Source of the DNA: an uncultured Eubacteriales bacterium
GTDB taxonomy: Bacteria; Bacillota; Clostridia; Christensenellales; Aristaeellaceae
DNA: 38,556 bases
Assembly: GCA_902790495.1 (NCBI GenBank)
Contig: CADASK010000010.1
Location: 1-38,556 of the forward strand
Direction: 5' to 3'
Under the pieces are notes generated by a model, which searched no databases, had not been told where the DNA came from, and saw only the letters and a list, made by a program, of their open reading frames with translations. Of the stretch, positions 16,189-24,353 are shown piece by piece. How positions within the stretch are numbered: the first letter of the stretch is position 1; each line of letters begins with the position of its first letter. A program made the position numbers and the translations under genes.

Positions 16189-17844
16189 TCAGCCGTTGCC
16201 GCTGTAGCTTGAACCCTCCATGCTGTCCAGGAACATGACCACGCGGGGCACGGGGGCCAGCTGCATCACGATCTGGCCGATGTGCTTCTCCTCGGCGATG
16301 GTGCCCGCGGCGTTCCAGCCGTCGTAGGCGATCACGTAATAGGCGAAGTAGTCGCTGCCCCTGCGGTATTCCTCCACCAGCGGGAAGTGCATGCCCTCGT
16401 GCCAGAGGTGCGGGGCGAAGGCGCGCACAAAGTGCTGCAGGGTCTCCACCTGCTTCTCGTAGTCGACGAAATCCACCGGCGACTCGACCTCGCCGGAGAT
16501 CCACGCGCCGTCCTCGTAGCCGCTCTTCGCGTTCATCAGGTGCTGCAGGCGCCCCTGCTGATCGTAGACCAGGGTGAGCAGGCCGCTCCTGTCGATGATC
16601 CACCAGCGCGGATCGCCGGTCTGCCGCTGCACCGCGAAGGGCGCCTCCGCGTTCTCCCGCAGGTAGGAGGAATCCCAGAGGCCCAGCGCAAAGGCATCCA
16701 GATCCTCCTGATCCTCCGTATAGTGCGCCAGCAGCTCGGTGTCCACCGTGTAGTCCCGCCGCAGGTCGGCGTCCATCTCCTCCAGGGGAATGCTCCAGAC
16801 CCTGGCGACCTCGGAGGTCGCGAAGGCCCCGATCAGGCACATGGAGGCCAGCACCGCGAAAGCCAGCGCCAGGCCGCGCTTCACACGTCCCGAGCGGAGA
16901 ATGCTGTCCACCCGCTGCTTCAGGCTGCGGCCCGTCATGGTCATCCCGGTGGCCACCGTCAGCAGGCCCGGCGTCGCCCGGCGCGAGGCCGCCAGCACCA
17001 GCACGCCGGCGTAGGCACGGCGCTGGGCATCCTCCATGCTCGCGATCACGCGCTCGTCGCAGGCCAGCTCGCAGTCCGCGCGGCTCATCCACGCGGCCGC
17101 CCACACCAGCGGATTGAACCAGTGCAGCCCGCAGCAGAGCATGCGCACCACGGCCCAGAGGTTGTCGTGGGCCTGACGGTGGCACACCTCGTGGGTGAGC
17201 ACATAGATGGCCTCGTCGGGCCTGGCGGTCAGCGGCAGGGCGATGAAGGGCCTGAACACGCCCACCAGGCAGGCGCTGGGCAGCGGATCGGTGAAGTAGA
17301 CCGGCACGGGCTTCACCCCGCGCTCGGCGCACACGCGCTCATACTCGGCCTTCAGCGCGCCGGAGATCGGCTCGATCCGCCCCGCCTTCAGCTTCGCGCG
17401 GAACACCGCGTTGGACACCACGAACCAGAGCAGCACCACGGCCACGCCCACCAGGTACCACTGCATCATGCGCATAGCCGCCGCGCCGTTGTACATCGCG
17501 CTCTCGGTATCCAGCATCCTGCGGGTGAGGGCGTTCTCCCCCGAGCGGCTCACGATGGCCCAGCGCACGGTCTCCAGCGCATCCTGCAGGCGCACCTTGA
17601 TCTGCCCGGCGATGGGGCGGATGCCCGCGTCGGCCAGGAAGCCTGGGCGGATGTCATTGATGAAGGGGTTGGGCAGGGAGATGGGCAGCAGCAGGCGCGC
17701 CGCCACCAGCACCCAAGCGAAGCGGATGGCCCGGCTGCCCAGCTGCGGGCGGAAGAACCTTCGCACGATGATCATCAGGATCACCGCGATGGAAGCCATC
17801 ACGTTGGCCTCCAGCAGAAAATTATAGAGCACGGCTGTACGCAC
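16189..17844 (-). CDS. M56-family (BlaR1/MecR1-like) membrane sensor peptidase
   Basis: This 551-residue protein has BlaR1-like layout: membrane segments near residues 8-28, 41-58 and 128-147, a gluzincin site HEVCH at 218-222 followed by MSRADCELACDERV, and a fourth membrane segment (GLALAFAVLASMCLIGAF). The last 200 residues are an exported domain that is not an obvious penicillin-binding sensor, because no SxxK or KTG-type signature was noticed. In the family ligand binding outside activates the zinc protease, which relieves BlaI repression. The GTG at 17844 has AGGAGG nine bases upstream; the ATG at 17865 lacks a ribosome site. It heads the M56-SH3-BlaI operon. Confidence 0.88.
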   Translation of the reverse strand: MRTAVLYNFLLEANVMASIAVILMIIVRRFFRPQLGSRAIRFAWVLVAARLLLPISLPNPFINDIRPGFLADAGIRPIAGQIKVRLQDALETVRWAIVSRSGENALTRRMLDTESAMYNGAAAMRMMQWYLVGVAVVLLWFVVSNAVFRAKLKAGRIEPISGALKAEYERVCAERGVKPVPVYFTDPLPSACLVGVFRPFIALPLTARPDEAIYVLTHEVCHRQAHDNLWAVVRMLCCGLHWFNPLVWAAAWMSRADCELACDERVIASMEDAQRRAYAGVLVLAASRRATPGLLTVATGMTMTGRSLKQRVDSILRSGRVKRGLALAFAVLASMCLIGAFATSEVARVWSIPLEEMDADLRRDYTVDTELLAHYTEDQEDLDAFALGLWDSSYLRENAEAPFAVQRQTGDPRWWIIDRSGLLTLVYDQQGRLQHLMNAKSGYEDGAWISGEVESPVDFVDYEKQVETLQHFVRAFAPHLWHEGMHFPLVEEYRRGSDYFAYYVIAYDGWNAAGTIAEEKHIGQIVMQLAPVPRVVMFLDSMEGSSYSGNG

Positions 17845-17959
17845 GGTATCAGACCTCCTGTTCATCCCTGAGCCGCAGCCCCTGAACCGGGCCGCGGCCT
17901 CCTCACAAAAGAAACGAAGGAGCGGCGCGTCTGCTTCCCCGTCGGGCCGCAGACAGGTA

Positions 17960-17996
17960 GGTGACAATTGTCTACCGTCAGTGTACATCTGTCTAC
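17960..17996 (-). promoter_or_regulatory. Pair of BlaI-like operators
   Basis: Two copies of GTAGACA-NN-TGT (17996-17981 and 17975-17960) lie exactly 21 bp apart, two helical turns. Each has the ACA-NN-TGT core known from BlaI/MecI operators. The first overlaps the -10 region and the second follows the start point, an ideal position for repression by the BlaI protein encoded at 13776. Confidence 0.7.
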
Positions 17997-18008
17997 TCTA
18001 TTTGTCAA
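17980..18008 (-). promoter_or_regulatory. Promoter of the M56-SH3-BlaI operon
   Basis: On the minus strand TTGACA (18008-18003) and TACACT (17985-17980) have a 17-base spacer. An ACA-NN-TGT box lies inside the promoter. Confidence 0.8.
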
Positions 18009-18047
18009 GAGCGTTTTTTGCCCGATGGGCCTCTTTGGACGGATTCC

Positions 18048-18126
18048 TATTGCGAATTTTTCCGGATTTTGGCGAAATTTGAAATAGTATTGCGAATTTT
18101 TCCGGAGTTTGGCCAAATTCGCAATA
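18048..18126. repeat. Two tandem 39-bp palindromes between divergent genes
   Basis: Copies at 18048-18086 and 18088-18126 recur with a 40-bp period. The second is a perfect 12-bp inverted repeat (TATTGCGAATTT/AAATTCGCAATA) around TTCCGGAGTTTGGCC; the first has two changes in its right arm. They lie between the M56 promoter and the promoter region of the secreted-protein gene and look like a tandem operator or a small mobile or structured element. Confidence 0.8.
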
Positions 18127-18173
18127 GAGACCTGTGCGCGGTTTGTTTCTGTTTCTAAAATTTTCCTGTGACA

Positions 18174-18230
18174 GTGGGCAGTATGCCCACCATTTTTTCC
18201 CTTTTGTGTGCTATACTATACACAGTATAG
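18174..18230 (+). promoter_or_regulatory. Candidate promoter and operators for the secreted-protein gene
   Basis: GTGGGCA-3-TGCCCAC (18174-18190) is a perfect 7-bp palindrome. CTATACT-6-AGTATAG (18211-18230) is a second, overlapping likely -10 elements (TATACT at 18212, or TATAGA with TTGTGT upstream at 16 bases). The exact promoter boxes cannot be decided by eye. Confidence 0.5.
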
Positions 18231-18271
18231 ACTTTACGCCACCGACAGCATCATACACGGGAGGGATATGC

Positions 18272-20650
18272 ATGAAACGCCTTTCAATACTCCTACTGTC
18301 CCTGATCCTCATCCTGGCTGCGTGCGCGGCCGCCTTCGCCGAGGAGGCGCCCGCCCTCACGGATTACGGCTACTGCGACACGCCCTACGAGATCCTCTCC
18401 GCGGGCGAGGACGCCCTGGAGGACGGCCGCGACGGCAAGTGGGTCCTCGCGCAGATGGGCGAGGCCGCCAGCGCGGCGGGCGTGGAGGATATCTTCAACT
18501 ACCTGTGCGAGAACGTCGCCGCCAGCGAGAACGCCGAGCACCAGAAGATGCTCGACGCCATCGCGGAGCGCGAGACCAACTGGCCCATCGACGTGGACGC
18601 GCCCGACAGCTTCAGCGAGGTCTACGAGACACCCTCCGTCTCCGCCGAGATGGCCGAGCTGCTGGCAAACAAGAAGGCCCACTTCTGCCTGGAGCCGACC
18701 TATTGGATGGAGGACGAATTCCAGAAGGTCTTCGGCACGAGCTACGCCAAGTTCAAGCCGGAAAGCCCGCGGCCCGGCTTCGTGTGCGTCGTCATCAAGA
18801 AGGGCACCCAGGTGGATCCGGAGACCGCCTTCAACCACGACGCCTACCGGGGCAGCTTCATCCACAACGCCCTTCAAGGCGTATCCAACACCACGGGCTG
18901 GATGTACGAGGACGCGCCTGTCTTCACCGGCAACCCGCACCTCGCCTCCGCCTTCTGGGTGATCGGCAACAAGTACAGCTTCCGCGGCTACTACGGCAGC
19001 GGCCAGGAGGTCAAGGGCTACAACACCGAGCTCTCCCTGACCGCGGTCACCGCGGACGGCCACAAGGAGATCGCCTCCGTCAGCGTCTCCAACCAGCTGG
19101 GCAACACAATCTACGACTGGAGCGACGGCATCGCCAAGGCCGACACGCCCGATCTGGTCGACTCCAGCAAGTTCCAGGACTTCGTGAACAAGCTGGTGGC
19201 CGCCATCCGCCGGGAGCGCAGCACGGCCGAGGCCAACCGCCCCATCACCGCCGGCAACGCGCGCAAGGGCCTGAACGGCATCCTGGTCACCCTGGCCGCG
19301 AAAACCCAGGACGCCTGGGAGAAGGCCATCTATGAGAGCGGCGCGTCCGAGGTGGCCCTCGGCGACGACGGCATCCTCACCGGCGGCCTCTGCGGCTTCG
19401 ACCCGGCGCTGGAGGAGATGGGCAGCTATCCCGGCGCGGGCTACGGCGAGGACTGGCTGCGCCAGGTGATGGACAACGCGCGGCAGTACGGCCTGCAGGT
19501 CAGCGTGGAGATCAAGGACGGCAAGGCCACCTCCAAGGGCCTTGAGCAGTTGCAGAAGACCGTGAAGGCTGCCGCGGCCGACGCCAAAAAGGCCTTCGGC
19601 AGCGCGGACGTCACCGCCGCCATCATCGACTCCATGTTCCGTCCGCCCATCGCGGGCACGGCGACCAACTTCACCCAGCTGCTGCACGCGGACGAGAGCT
19701 TCGTCGAGTGGGCGGAATCCAACGTCACGTTCAACGCCGAGGCGCCGATCACCGTGCTCGCGCCGATCTTCTACACCCAGAAGAGCCAGAAGCTGAACCT
19801 CGACGGCGGCCCCCACGCGATGCTGCTGGAGTGCACCGGCGCGGAGCCTGCCGCCCTGCTGAAGAACGCCGCGAAGGAGACCCTCGACCTCTTCGCCTAC
19901 AAGACCGAGGACGAGCGCGTGGATCTGGATGTGCACGAGCAGTTCGGCCGCAGCCTCGCCCGGGCCGCCCTCAGCGCCGCGCCCGCCGCGGGCTCCACGT
20001 CCTCCTCCACGTCGGGCAGCTCGTCCTCCTCCGGCAAGACGACCTACTACAAGCCCGGCGGCGGCGGCAGCACGGAGACCAAGAGCTCCTCCGGCAAAAC
20101 CACCACGAAGAGCGCGAAGAATCAGCCCTCCTTCACCATCCCGATCGACGTGAACGGCTACGAGAACAGCCTCGCGCCCGCCGGCTGGCAGGAGTGGCTG
20201 AGGTCCTTCAACTACAGCGCGGTCATCGAGAACCTGGAGAGCCAGGTGGAGGAGCTGCCGGCCATGGCGGCCCTCAAGATGCCCACCAACGGCAAGCTGA
20301 GCGGCGGCTCCAGCGGCACCAAGGTGCACATGAAGCTCTCGCCCACCTCCAGCGCCACCTACGTGCAGCTCTACAGCCTGAAGACGGAGAGCAACGCGGC
20401 CACCGCCTTCGTGCTGCCGGGCAAGACCGTCACCCTGAAGGTGCCCAAGGGCCAGTACGTCATCTACTACTGCGCCGGCCCCTACTGGTACGGCGAGGAG
20501 GACATGTTCGCCAATCTCGGCGTGTATCAGAAGAGCGAGACGGTGGAAATCAAAGGCACGGATTATGAGCACACCTTCACCCTGGAGAGTGATCCGGAGG
20601 GGGATGTGAGTATCTATGGGATTGATCCCTCGGAGATGAGGAATCATTGA
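18272..20650 (+). CDS. Large secreted protein of unknown function with Ser/Gly linker
   Basis: I do not recognise this 792-residue protein. It has an export signal (MKRLSILLLSLILILAAC), with either lipoprotein cleavage before Cys (LAAC) or ordinary cleavage after AFA. Residues of about 25-560 form one or two folded regions; about 570-620 is a Ser/Gly/Thr linker containing KTTYYKPGGGG; the last 170 residues form a separate domain rich in beta-type strands (TVTLKVPKGQYVIYYCAGPY). The ATG at 18272 follows GGGAGGG; the earlier frame lacks a ribosome site. It is divergent from the M56-BlaI operon and monocistronic, ended by a strong terminator. Shared regulation with the M56 operon is possible but not shown. 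Confidence 0.8.
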   Translation: MKRLSILLLSLILILAACAAAFAEEAPALTDYGYCDTPYEILSAGEDALEDGRDGKWVLAQMGEAASAAGVEDIFNYLCENVAASENAEHQKMLDAIAERETNWPIDVDAPDSFSEVYETPSVSAEMAELLANKKAHFCLEPTYWMEDEFQKVFGTSYAKFKPESPRPGFVCVVIKKGTQVDPETAFNHDAYRGSFIHNALQGVSNTTGWMYEDAPVFTGNPHLASAFWVIGNKYSFRGYYGSGQEVKGYNTELSLTAVTADGHKEIASVSVSNQLGNTIYDWSDGIAKADTPDLVDSSKFQDFVNKLVAAIRRERSTAEANRPITAGNARKGLNGILVTLAAKTQDAWEKAIYESGASEVALGDDGILTGGLCGFDPALEEMGSYPGAGYGEDWLRQVMDNARQYGLQVSVEIKDGKATSKGLEQLQKTVKAAAADAKKAFGSADVTAAIIDSMFRPPIAGTATNFTQLLHADESFVEWAESNVTFNAEAPITVLAPIFYTQKSQKLNLDGGPHAMLLECTGAEPAALLKNAAKETLDLFAYKTEDERVDLDVHEQFGRSLARAALSAAPAAGSTSSSTSGSSSSSGKTTYYKPGGGGSTETKSSSGKTTTKSAKNQPSFTIPIDVNGYENSLAPAGWQEWLRSFNYSAVIENLESQVEELPAMAALKMPTNGKLSGGSSGTKVHMKLSPTSSATYVQLYSLKTESNAATAFVLPGKTVTLKVPKGQYVIYYCAGPYWYGEEDMFANLGVYQKSETVEIKGTDYEHTFTLESDPEGDVSIYGIDPSEMRNH

Positions 20651-20654
20651 GCAT

Positions 20655-20696
20655 GAAAAAAGCGCCTGGACGGTTTTCCGTCCAGGCGCTTTTTTC
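20655..20696. terminator. Bidirectional terminator
   Basis: AAAAAAGCGCCTGGACGG (from 20656) and CCGTCCAGGCGCTTTTTT (to 20695) form a perfect 18-bp stem including the A/T tracts, with a TTTT loop. It serves both the secreted-protein gene and the convergent zinc-ribbon gene. Confidence 0.95.
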
Positions 20697-20697
20697 A

Positions 20698-21408
20698 TCA
20701 GTCCAGCTTAATCAGAATTCTGCCGCAGGTTTCGCACTCGACAATCTCATTGCCTACGTCAATCTTGCGCAGGGCGGCGCTGGGCTGGCTGGTGTTGCAG
20801 CCGGTGCACTGGCCGCCGTAGAGCTTGGCCATGGGCGGGGAGATCTGGCGCTTGACCGTGTTGTAGACGGCCATCAGCTCCTCCGGAATCCCGGCGGCCT
20901 TGCTCTTGGCCACCGCCCGCTGGGCCTCCAGCTCCTCCTTCTTGGCCTTCGACTCCTCGTTGTAGATCGTCTTCATCCGGTCAAACTCCTGCTTGGCCTT
21001 GGCCGCGCCGTGGCGGATGGAGGTGGTCTTGTTGTCGAAGTCGTTGCTCTCCTTGGAGAGGCGGCGCATCTCCTGCTCGTAGGAAACGATGGTCTTGCGG
21101 CACTTGTCCACCTCGGCCAGCATCTTCTTGGCGCTCTCCAGGTCGGCGGGCGGCTCGGCGGCGAAGCGGCTCTCCAGGGCGCTCAGCTGCTCCTCGCTGC
21201 GCTGCAGGGCGTCGCGGATCGCGTCCTTGCGGTCGGCGCGCACGGAGACCTGCTCCTCGATCTGCTTATAGGCGTTCTGCTGGTTCAGGATGTAGTCGCG
21301 GGTCTTTTCCAGCTTCTGGCGCAGAGGACTGTTGCGAATCTCGTTCTCGATCTTATCGGCCTTGATATCCTCGCGCATATAGGCCCACAGCTGTTCCATC
21401 TTGTCCAT
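20698..21408 (-). CDS. Coiled-coil protein with C-terminal C4 zinc ribbon (DUF164/zf-RING_7 type)
   Basis: This 236-residue protein is a long charged coiled coil at residues 1-170, followed by a C4 zinc ribbon (GGQCTGCNTSQPSAAL and VECETCGRILIKLD). The family occurs across bacteria next to Nif3-like genes; its exact role is unsettled. The ATG at 21408 follows AAAAGGAGG. It is the last gene of a trmK-Nif3-zinc-ribbon run and shares the terminator at 20655 with the convergent gene. Confidence 0.9.
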   Translation of the reverse strand: MDKMEQLWAYMREDIKADKIENEIRNSPLRQKLEKTRDYILNQQNAYKQIEEQVSVRADRKDAIRDALQRSEEQLSALESRFAAEPPADLESAKKMLAEVDKCRKTIVSYEQEMRRLSKESNDFDNKTTSIRHGAAKAKQEFDRMKTIYNEESKAKKEELEAQRAVAKSKAAGIPEELMAVYNTVKRQISPPMAKLYGGQCTGCNTSQPSAALRKIDVGNEIVECETCGRILIKLD

Positions 21409-21456
21409 GGTTTCCTCCTTTTCCGACGGGAGACGATAACAGAAAGCCGCTGCCCG

Positions 21457-22257
21457 TCACAGCGTCCCGCGCGGCGCATAGCTGCCGCACCGGGAGTGAA
21501 AAACACGCAAATGACATTGTACCCCATTGAATTGCTTTTGTAAAGCATCCGCCAGGGCGAAGATGCCCGGCTCCTCCGTGGCGAAGTGGCCGCACTCCAG
21601 CCCGGCCAGGCCCGCGTCCGCCAGGGCCAGCGCGTGGTGGTGCTTGATCTCCCCGCTGAGGAAGACCTCCGCGCCCGCAGCCGCCGCGGCCTCCCAGCTG
21701 TCGCTGCCCGCGCCGGAGGACACCGCGATGCGCCGCACCGGCCTGTCCGCCGGCCAGCAGCCCATGGGCCGCGCCACCGTGCGCAGCCTCTCCTCCGCCA
21801 GGCGGATGAAGGCCTCCCAGCCCATGGCCTCCGGCAGATTGCCCACGCGCCAGTAGCCCTCGCCGGTCACCTCCGTGAGGCCCAGCGCCGCGGCCAGCGT
21901 GTCGTTGACGCCGCCGGGAGCCGCGTCCAGGTTGGTGTGTGCGGCGATCAGCGACACCCGCATGCGGATCATCCGGGCGATCAGGTGCCCCTCGCGGTCC
22001 TCCTCCAGCAGGTCGCGGCGTCCGTGCAGCATCAGCGGGTGATGGCTGACGATCAGGTTCGCGCCCAGGGCCTCCGCCTCGTCCAGCACCGCGTCGGTCA
22101 CGTCGAGGGCGGCCAGCAACCCCTCCACCGGGGCGCGGCGGTCGCCCACCAGCAGGCCGCAGTTGTCAAAATCCGCCTGGGTCGCGAAGGGCGCCAGGCT
22201 GTCGACGGCTTCATAGATGTCCTGCACCGTGGGCAGGGTGTTCCGGTTCTCACTCAT
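21457..22257 (-). CDS. Nif3-like dinuclear metal-centre protein
   Basis: This 266-residue protein has the metal-ligand motifs of the Nif3/YbgI/YqfO family: SHHPLM, AHTNLDAAPGGVND and the C-terminal ECGHFATEEPGI. The family is often annotated as a GTP cyclohydrolase I type 2 homologue, but its physiological role is not firmly known. It lacks the inserted PII-like domain found in longer Bacillus YqfO proteins. The ATG at 22257 overlaps the trmK stop (ATGA), so translation is coupled; the longer open frame to 22395 is the trmK gene in another frame. Confidence 0.93.
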   Translation of the reverse strand: MSENRNTLPTVQDIYEAVDSLAPFATQADFDNCGLLVGDRRAPVEGLLAALDVTDAVLDEAEALGANLIVSHHPLMLHGRRDLLEEDREGHLIARMIRMRVSLIAAHTNLDAAPGGVNDTLAAALGLTEVTGEGYWRVGNLPEAMGWEAFIRLAEERLRTVARPMGCWPADRPVRRIAVSSGAGSDSWEAAAAAGAEVFLSGEIKHHHALALADAGLAGLECGHFATEEPGIFALADALQKQFNGVQCHLRVFHSRCGSYAPRGTL

Positions 22258-22970
22258 CGGGCTGCCTCCTTCAGATACGCCAGCGCCAGCTCGGTCTCCC
22301 GCAGCGCCCCGGCGTCCACTTGCTCCTCTTCCCTGCGGCACAGGCCCTCGGCTCGGGTGGTCAGGTAGGCCAGGCGATGGCGCAGGTAGCCGCACTTCAC
22401 CTCATCCATCTCCCGCCACAGCAGCCTGCCGCACAGCAGCTCGGCCTCCGACCAGGGCGTTTCCGCACCGGGCTCGGCCCGCCACACCAGGTAGTAGCGG
22501 CCGGCGCACAGGCAGACCTCCTCGCGGGCGATGTGCCAGCCGATGGCCTGCACGGCCTCCCGCACCAGCCTGTGCTCGGTGTGGGCCGAGAGCACCAGGG
22601 CCGCGTCCGGCGGCAGCAGGCCCGCGCCTCCGCGCAGGATCTCCGCGATGGTCTTGCCGCCCATGCCCGCGATCACCGCGCAGCCGCAGGGCGCGTCCAC
22701 GGCGCGCAGGGCCTCCAGGCCGTCCGCCACCGCGAAGAAGGCCCTGTCCTCCAGGCCGCAGCGCCGCACCGTCTCCCGGGCGTGGCTGAGCGCCTTTTCG
22801 CTGATATCCGCGAACAGCACGCGCCCGCACACGCCCCGGCGCAGCAGGGCCGTGCCCAGCAGGCCGTGGTCCGCGCCGATGTCCGCCGCCAGCGCGCAGG
22901 CGGGCACCAGGGACGCGATGCGCTCCAGCCGCTCGTCCAGCGGTTCCGCTCTGCCTGATCTTGCCTTCAT
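22254..22970 (-). CDS. trmK: tRNA (adenine22-N1)-methyltransferase TrmK
   Basis: This 238-residue protein methylates A22 of bacterial tRNAs using S-adenosylmethionine. Residues 8-45 (LDERLERIASLVPACALAAD, IGADHGLLGTALL) hold the SAM-binding motif I, and AVIAGMGGKTIAEIL is the typical motif IV region. The C-terminal 80 residues form the helical coiled-coil extension seen in TrmK. It heads the trmK-Nif3-zinc-ribbon operon, in the order usual for Bacillota; rpoD/sigA, which often lies upstream, is not here. Confidence 0.95.
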   Translation of the reverse strand: MKARSGRAEPLDERLERIASLVPACALAADIGADHGLLGTALLRRGVCGRVLFADISEKALSHARETVRRCGLEDRAFFAVADGLEALRAVDAPCGCAVIAGMGGKTIAEILRGGAGLLPPDAALVLSAHTEHRLVREAVQAIGWHIAREEVCLCAGRYYLVWRAEPGAETPWSEAELLCGRLLWREMDEVKCGYLRHRLAYLTTRAEGLCRREEEQVDAGALRETELALAYLKEAAR

Positions 22971-23055
22971 GGTCGTCCTCTCTCCGGCCGGAGCCCTCTC
23001 CCGTCCCGGTTCCGCGCCGCGGACGCCCGGACGGCCGCTCCGGCCCGCCGGGTTG

Positions 23056-23085
23056 ATTGTACCACACCTCGCCGCCCCATTTCAA
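23056..23085 (-). promoter_or_regulatory. trmK operon promoter
   Basis: On the minus strand TTGAAA (23085-23080) and TACAAT (23061-23056) have an 18-base spacer, 85 bases before the trmK start. It is divergent from the DegV promoter. Confidence 0.7.
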
Positions 23086-23133
23086 CCGTGGGCGGCCCTT
23101 TGGCGCGCTCCGTCCGCCTTTTCCGGGCAGAGG

Positions 23134-23162
23134 TTGCAATTTGCGGAGAAATCAAGTACAAT
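23134..23162 (+). promoter_or_regulatory. DegV gene promoter
   Basis: TTGCAA (23134-23139) and TACAAT (23157-23162) have a 17-base spacer, 63 bases before the start codon at 23226. Confidence 0.75.
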
Positions 23163-23225
23163 AAGGCTGTTTCATTTGTATTTATACTCCCATCCCCGGT
23201 ATCATGCATCAAGGAGGTTTCACGC

Positions 23226-24095
23226 ATGGATTACGTCTTCATGACGGACAGCGACAGCGATCTGCCGTATGACCTGAAGGTCAAGTACGACATTCCCGTT
23301 GTCTACATGCCCTACGCCCTCAACGGCAAGGAATACTTCGACGACCTCGGCCAGAGCCTCGACCACAAGAGCTACTACGACGCGATGCGCGGCGGCGCGG
23401 TAGCCGTCACCAGCGCCCTCAACAAGCAGGCCTACCTGGACTACTTCGAGCCCATCCTGAAGGAGAAGGATCTGCTCTTCGTCGCCTTCTCCAGCAAGAT
23501 GAGCAACACCATCAACGAGGTCTACGCGGCCCGCGAGCAGCTGCTGAAAAAATACCCCGAGCGCAAATTCCGCGTGGTGGACACCCTGTCCATCTCCGGC
23601 ATCATGACCCTGCTGATCCTCAAGGCCCACGAGATGTACCGCGCCGGCAAGCCCATGGACGAGGTGGCCGACTGGATCGAGCAGAACCGCACCCGCGCCA
23701 ACGCCTACTTCACGGTGGACGACCTGAAGTACCTGCGCCGGGGCGGACGCCTTTCCGCCGTGGCCGCCACCATGGGCACCATGCTGGACCTGAAGCCCAT
23801 CATCATCTGCGGCAAGGACGGCAAGCTCTTCTCCTACGACAAGGTGCGCGGCCGCAAGAAGGCCATCGCCTACATCGTGGAGAAGTCCGTGGAGGGCATC
23901 GTCGACCAGAAGGAGAGCATCGGCTTCGTGCTGCACGCGGACGCCCCCGAGGAGGCCGCCCGCATGAAAGAGATGCTGCAGGAGAAGCTGCCCGAGATGG
24001 AGATCCGCGTCGATCCCATCGGCCCCGTGATCGGCGCCCACTGCGGCCCCGGCACCCTGGCCTTCTGCTTCATGGGCAAGGAGAGGCCCGTGTAA
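23226..24095 (+). CDS. DegV-family fatty-acid-binding protein
   Basis: This 289-residue protein matches the DegV/FakB family at full length. The N-terminus has TDSDSDLPYDL, the central part VVDTLSISGIMTLLILKAHE and LKYLRRGGRLSAVAATMGTM, followed by LDLKPIIICGKDGKL; the end contains GPVIGAHCGPGTLAFCFMG. FakB proteins hold an acyl chain for the fatty acid kinase FakA; whether this copy does so is unknown because no fakA is in the window. AAGGAGG precedes the ATG. It is a single-gene unit with its own promoter and terminator. Confidence 0.95.
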   Translation: MDYVFMTDSDSDLPYDLKVKYDIPVVYMPYALNGKEYFDDLGQSLDHKSYYDAMRGGAVAVTSALNKQAYLDYFEPILKEKDLLFVAFSSKMSNTINEVYAAREQLLKKYPERKFRVVDTLSISGIMTLLILKAHEMYRAGKPMDEVADWIEQNRTRANAYFTVDDLKYLRRGGRLSAVAATMGTMLDLKPIIICGKDGKLFSYDKVRGRKKAIAYIVEKSVEGIVDQKESIGFVLHADAPEEAARMKEMLQEKLPEMEIRVDPIGPVIGAHCGPGTLAFCFMGKERPV

Positions 24096-24109
24096 CTCAC
24101 CAAACCATG

Positions 24110-24143
24110 AAAACCCCGGAGCTGTCTGGCTCCGGGGTTTTTG
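24110..24143 (+). terminator. Terminator of the DegV gene
   Basis: AAAACCCCGGAGC (24110-24122) and GCTCCGGGGTTTT (24129-24141) form a perfect 13-bp stem with a six-base loop and T-tract, 15 bases after the stop. Confidence 0.95.
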
Positions 24144-24188
24144 CTGCGCGTTCATCGAACGATGCGCCGTACCAGGTCACCCGTGCGA

Positions 24189-24245
24189 CCTCATCCGTCA
24201 GCGCCTTGCGGCGCTGCCACCTTCCCCAGAGGGGAAGGCTTTGGG
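24189..24245 (+). repeat. Family-2 double-hairpin repeat, copy H
   Basis: CCTCATCCGTCA, a GCGCC/GGCGC hairpin, CCACCTTCCCC and a CCTTCCCC/GGGGAAGG hairpin repeat the pattern of 14208-14265. It lies between the DegV and ferredoxin terminators. Confidence 0.85.
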
Positions 24246-24262
24246 AGTGCGTGCTGCGCGCA

Positions 24263-24290
24263 CAAAAAAGAACCCCGGCCGAAGCCGGGG
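24263..24290 (-). terminator. Terminator of the ferredoxin gene
   Basis: On the minus strand CCCCGGC-TTCG-GCCGGGG (24290-24273) is a 7-bp stem with a stable TTCG loop, followed by TTCTTTTTT. Confidence 0.9.
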
Positions 24291-24353
24291 AACTGAAGCG
24301 GTCGGTGCCCTCAGGCCATCGCCCAGGAACCGTGCCGCGCCGTCCTGCAAGCC

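Noticed and set aside
16282-17871. A 529-codon plus-strand frame opposite the M56 gene
   Set aside because: It is antisense to a gene with HEVCH and ACDE motifs and has no start signals.
17844-17988. Longer start for the M56 gene at 17988 or 17865
   Set aside because: Neither has a ribosome site, and the longer form would overlap the operon promoter and operators; the GTG at 17844 has AGGAGG at nine bases.
18293-20698. An 801-codon minus-strand frame opposite the large secreted protein
   Set aside because: It lacks a ribosome site, and its composition is typical of antisense shadows; the plus frame has a signal peptide and terminator.
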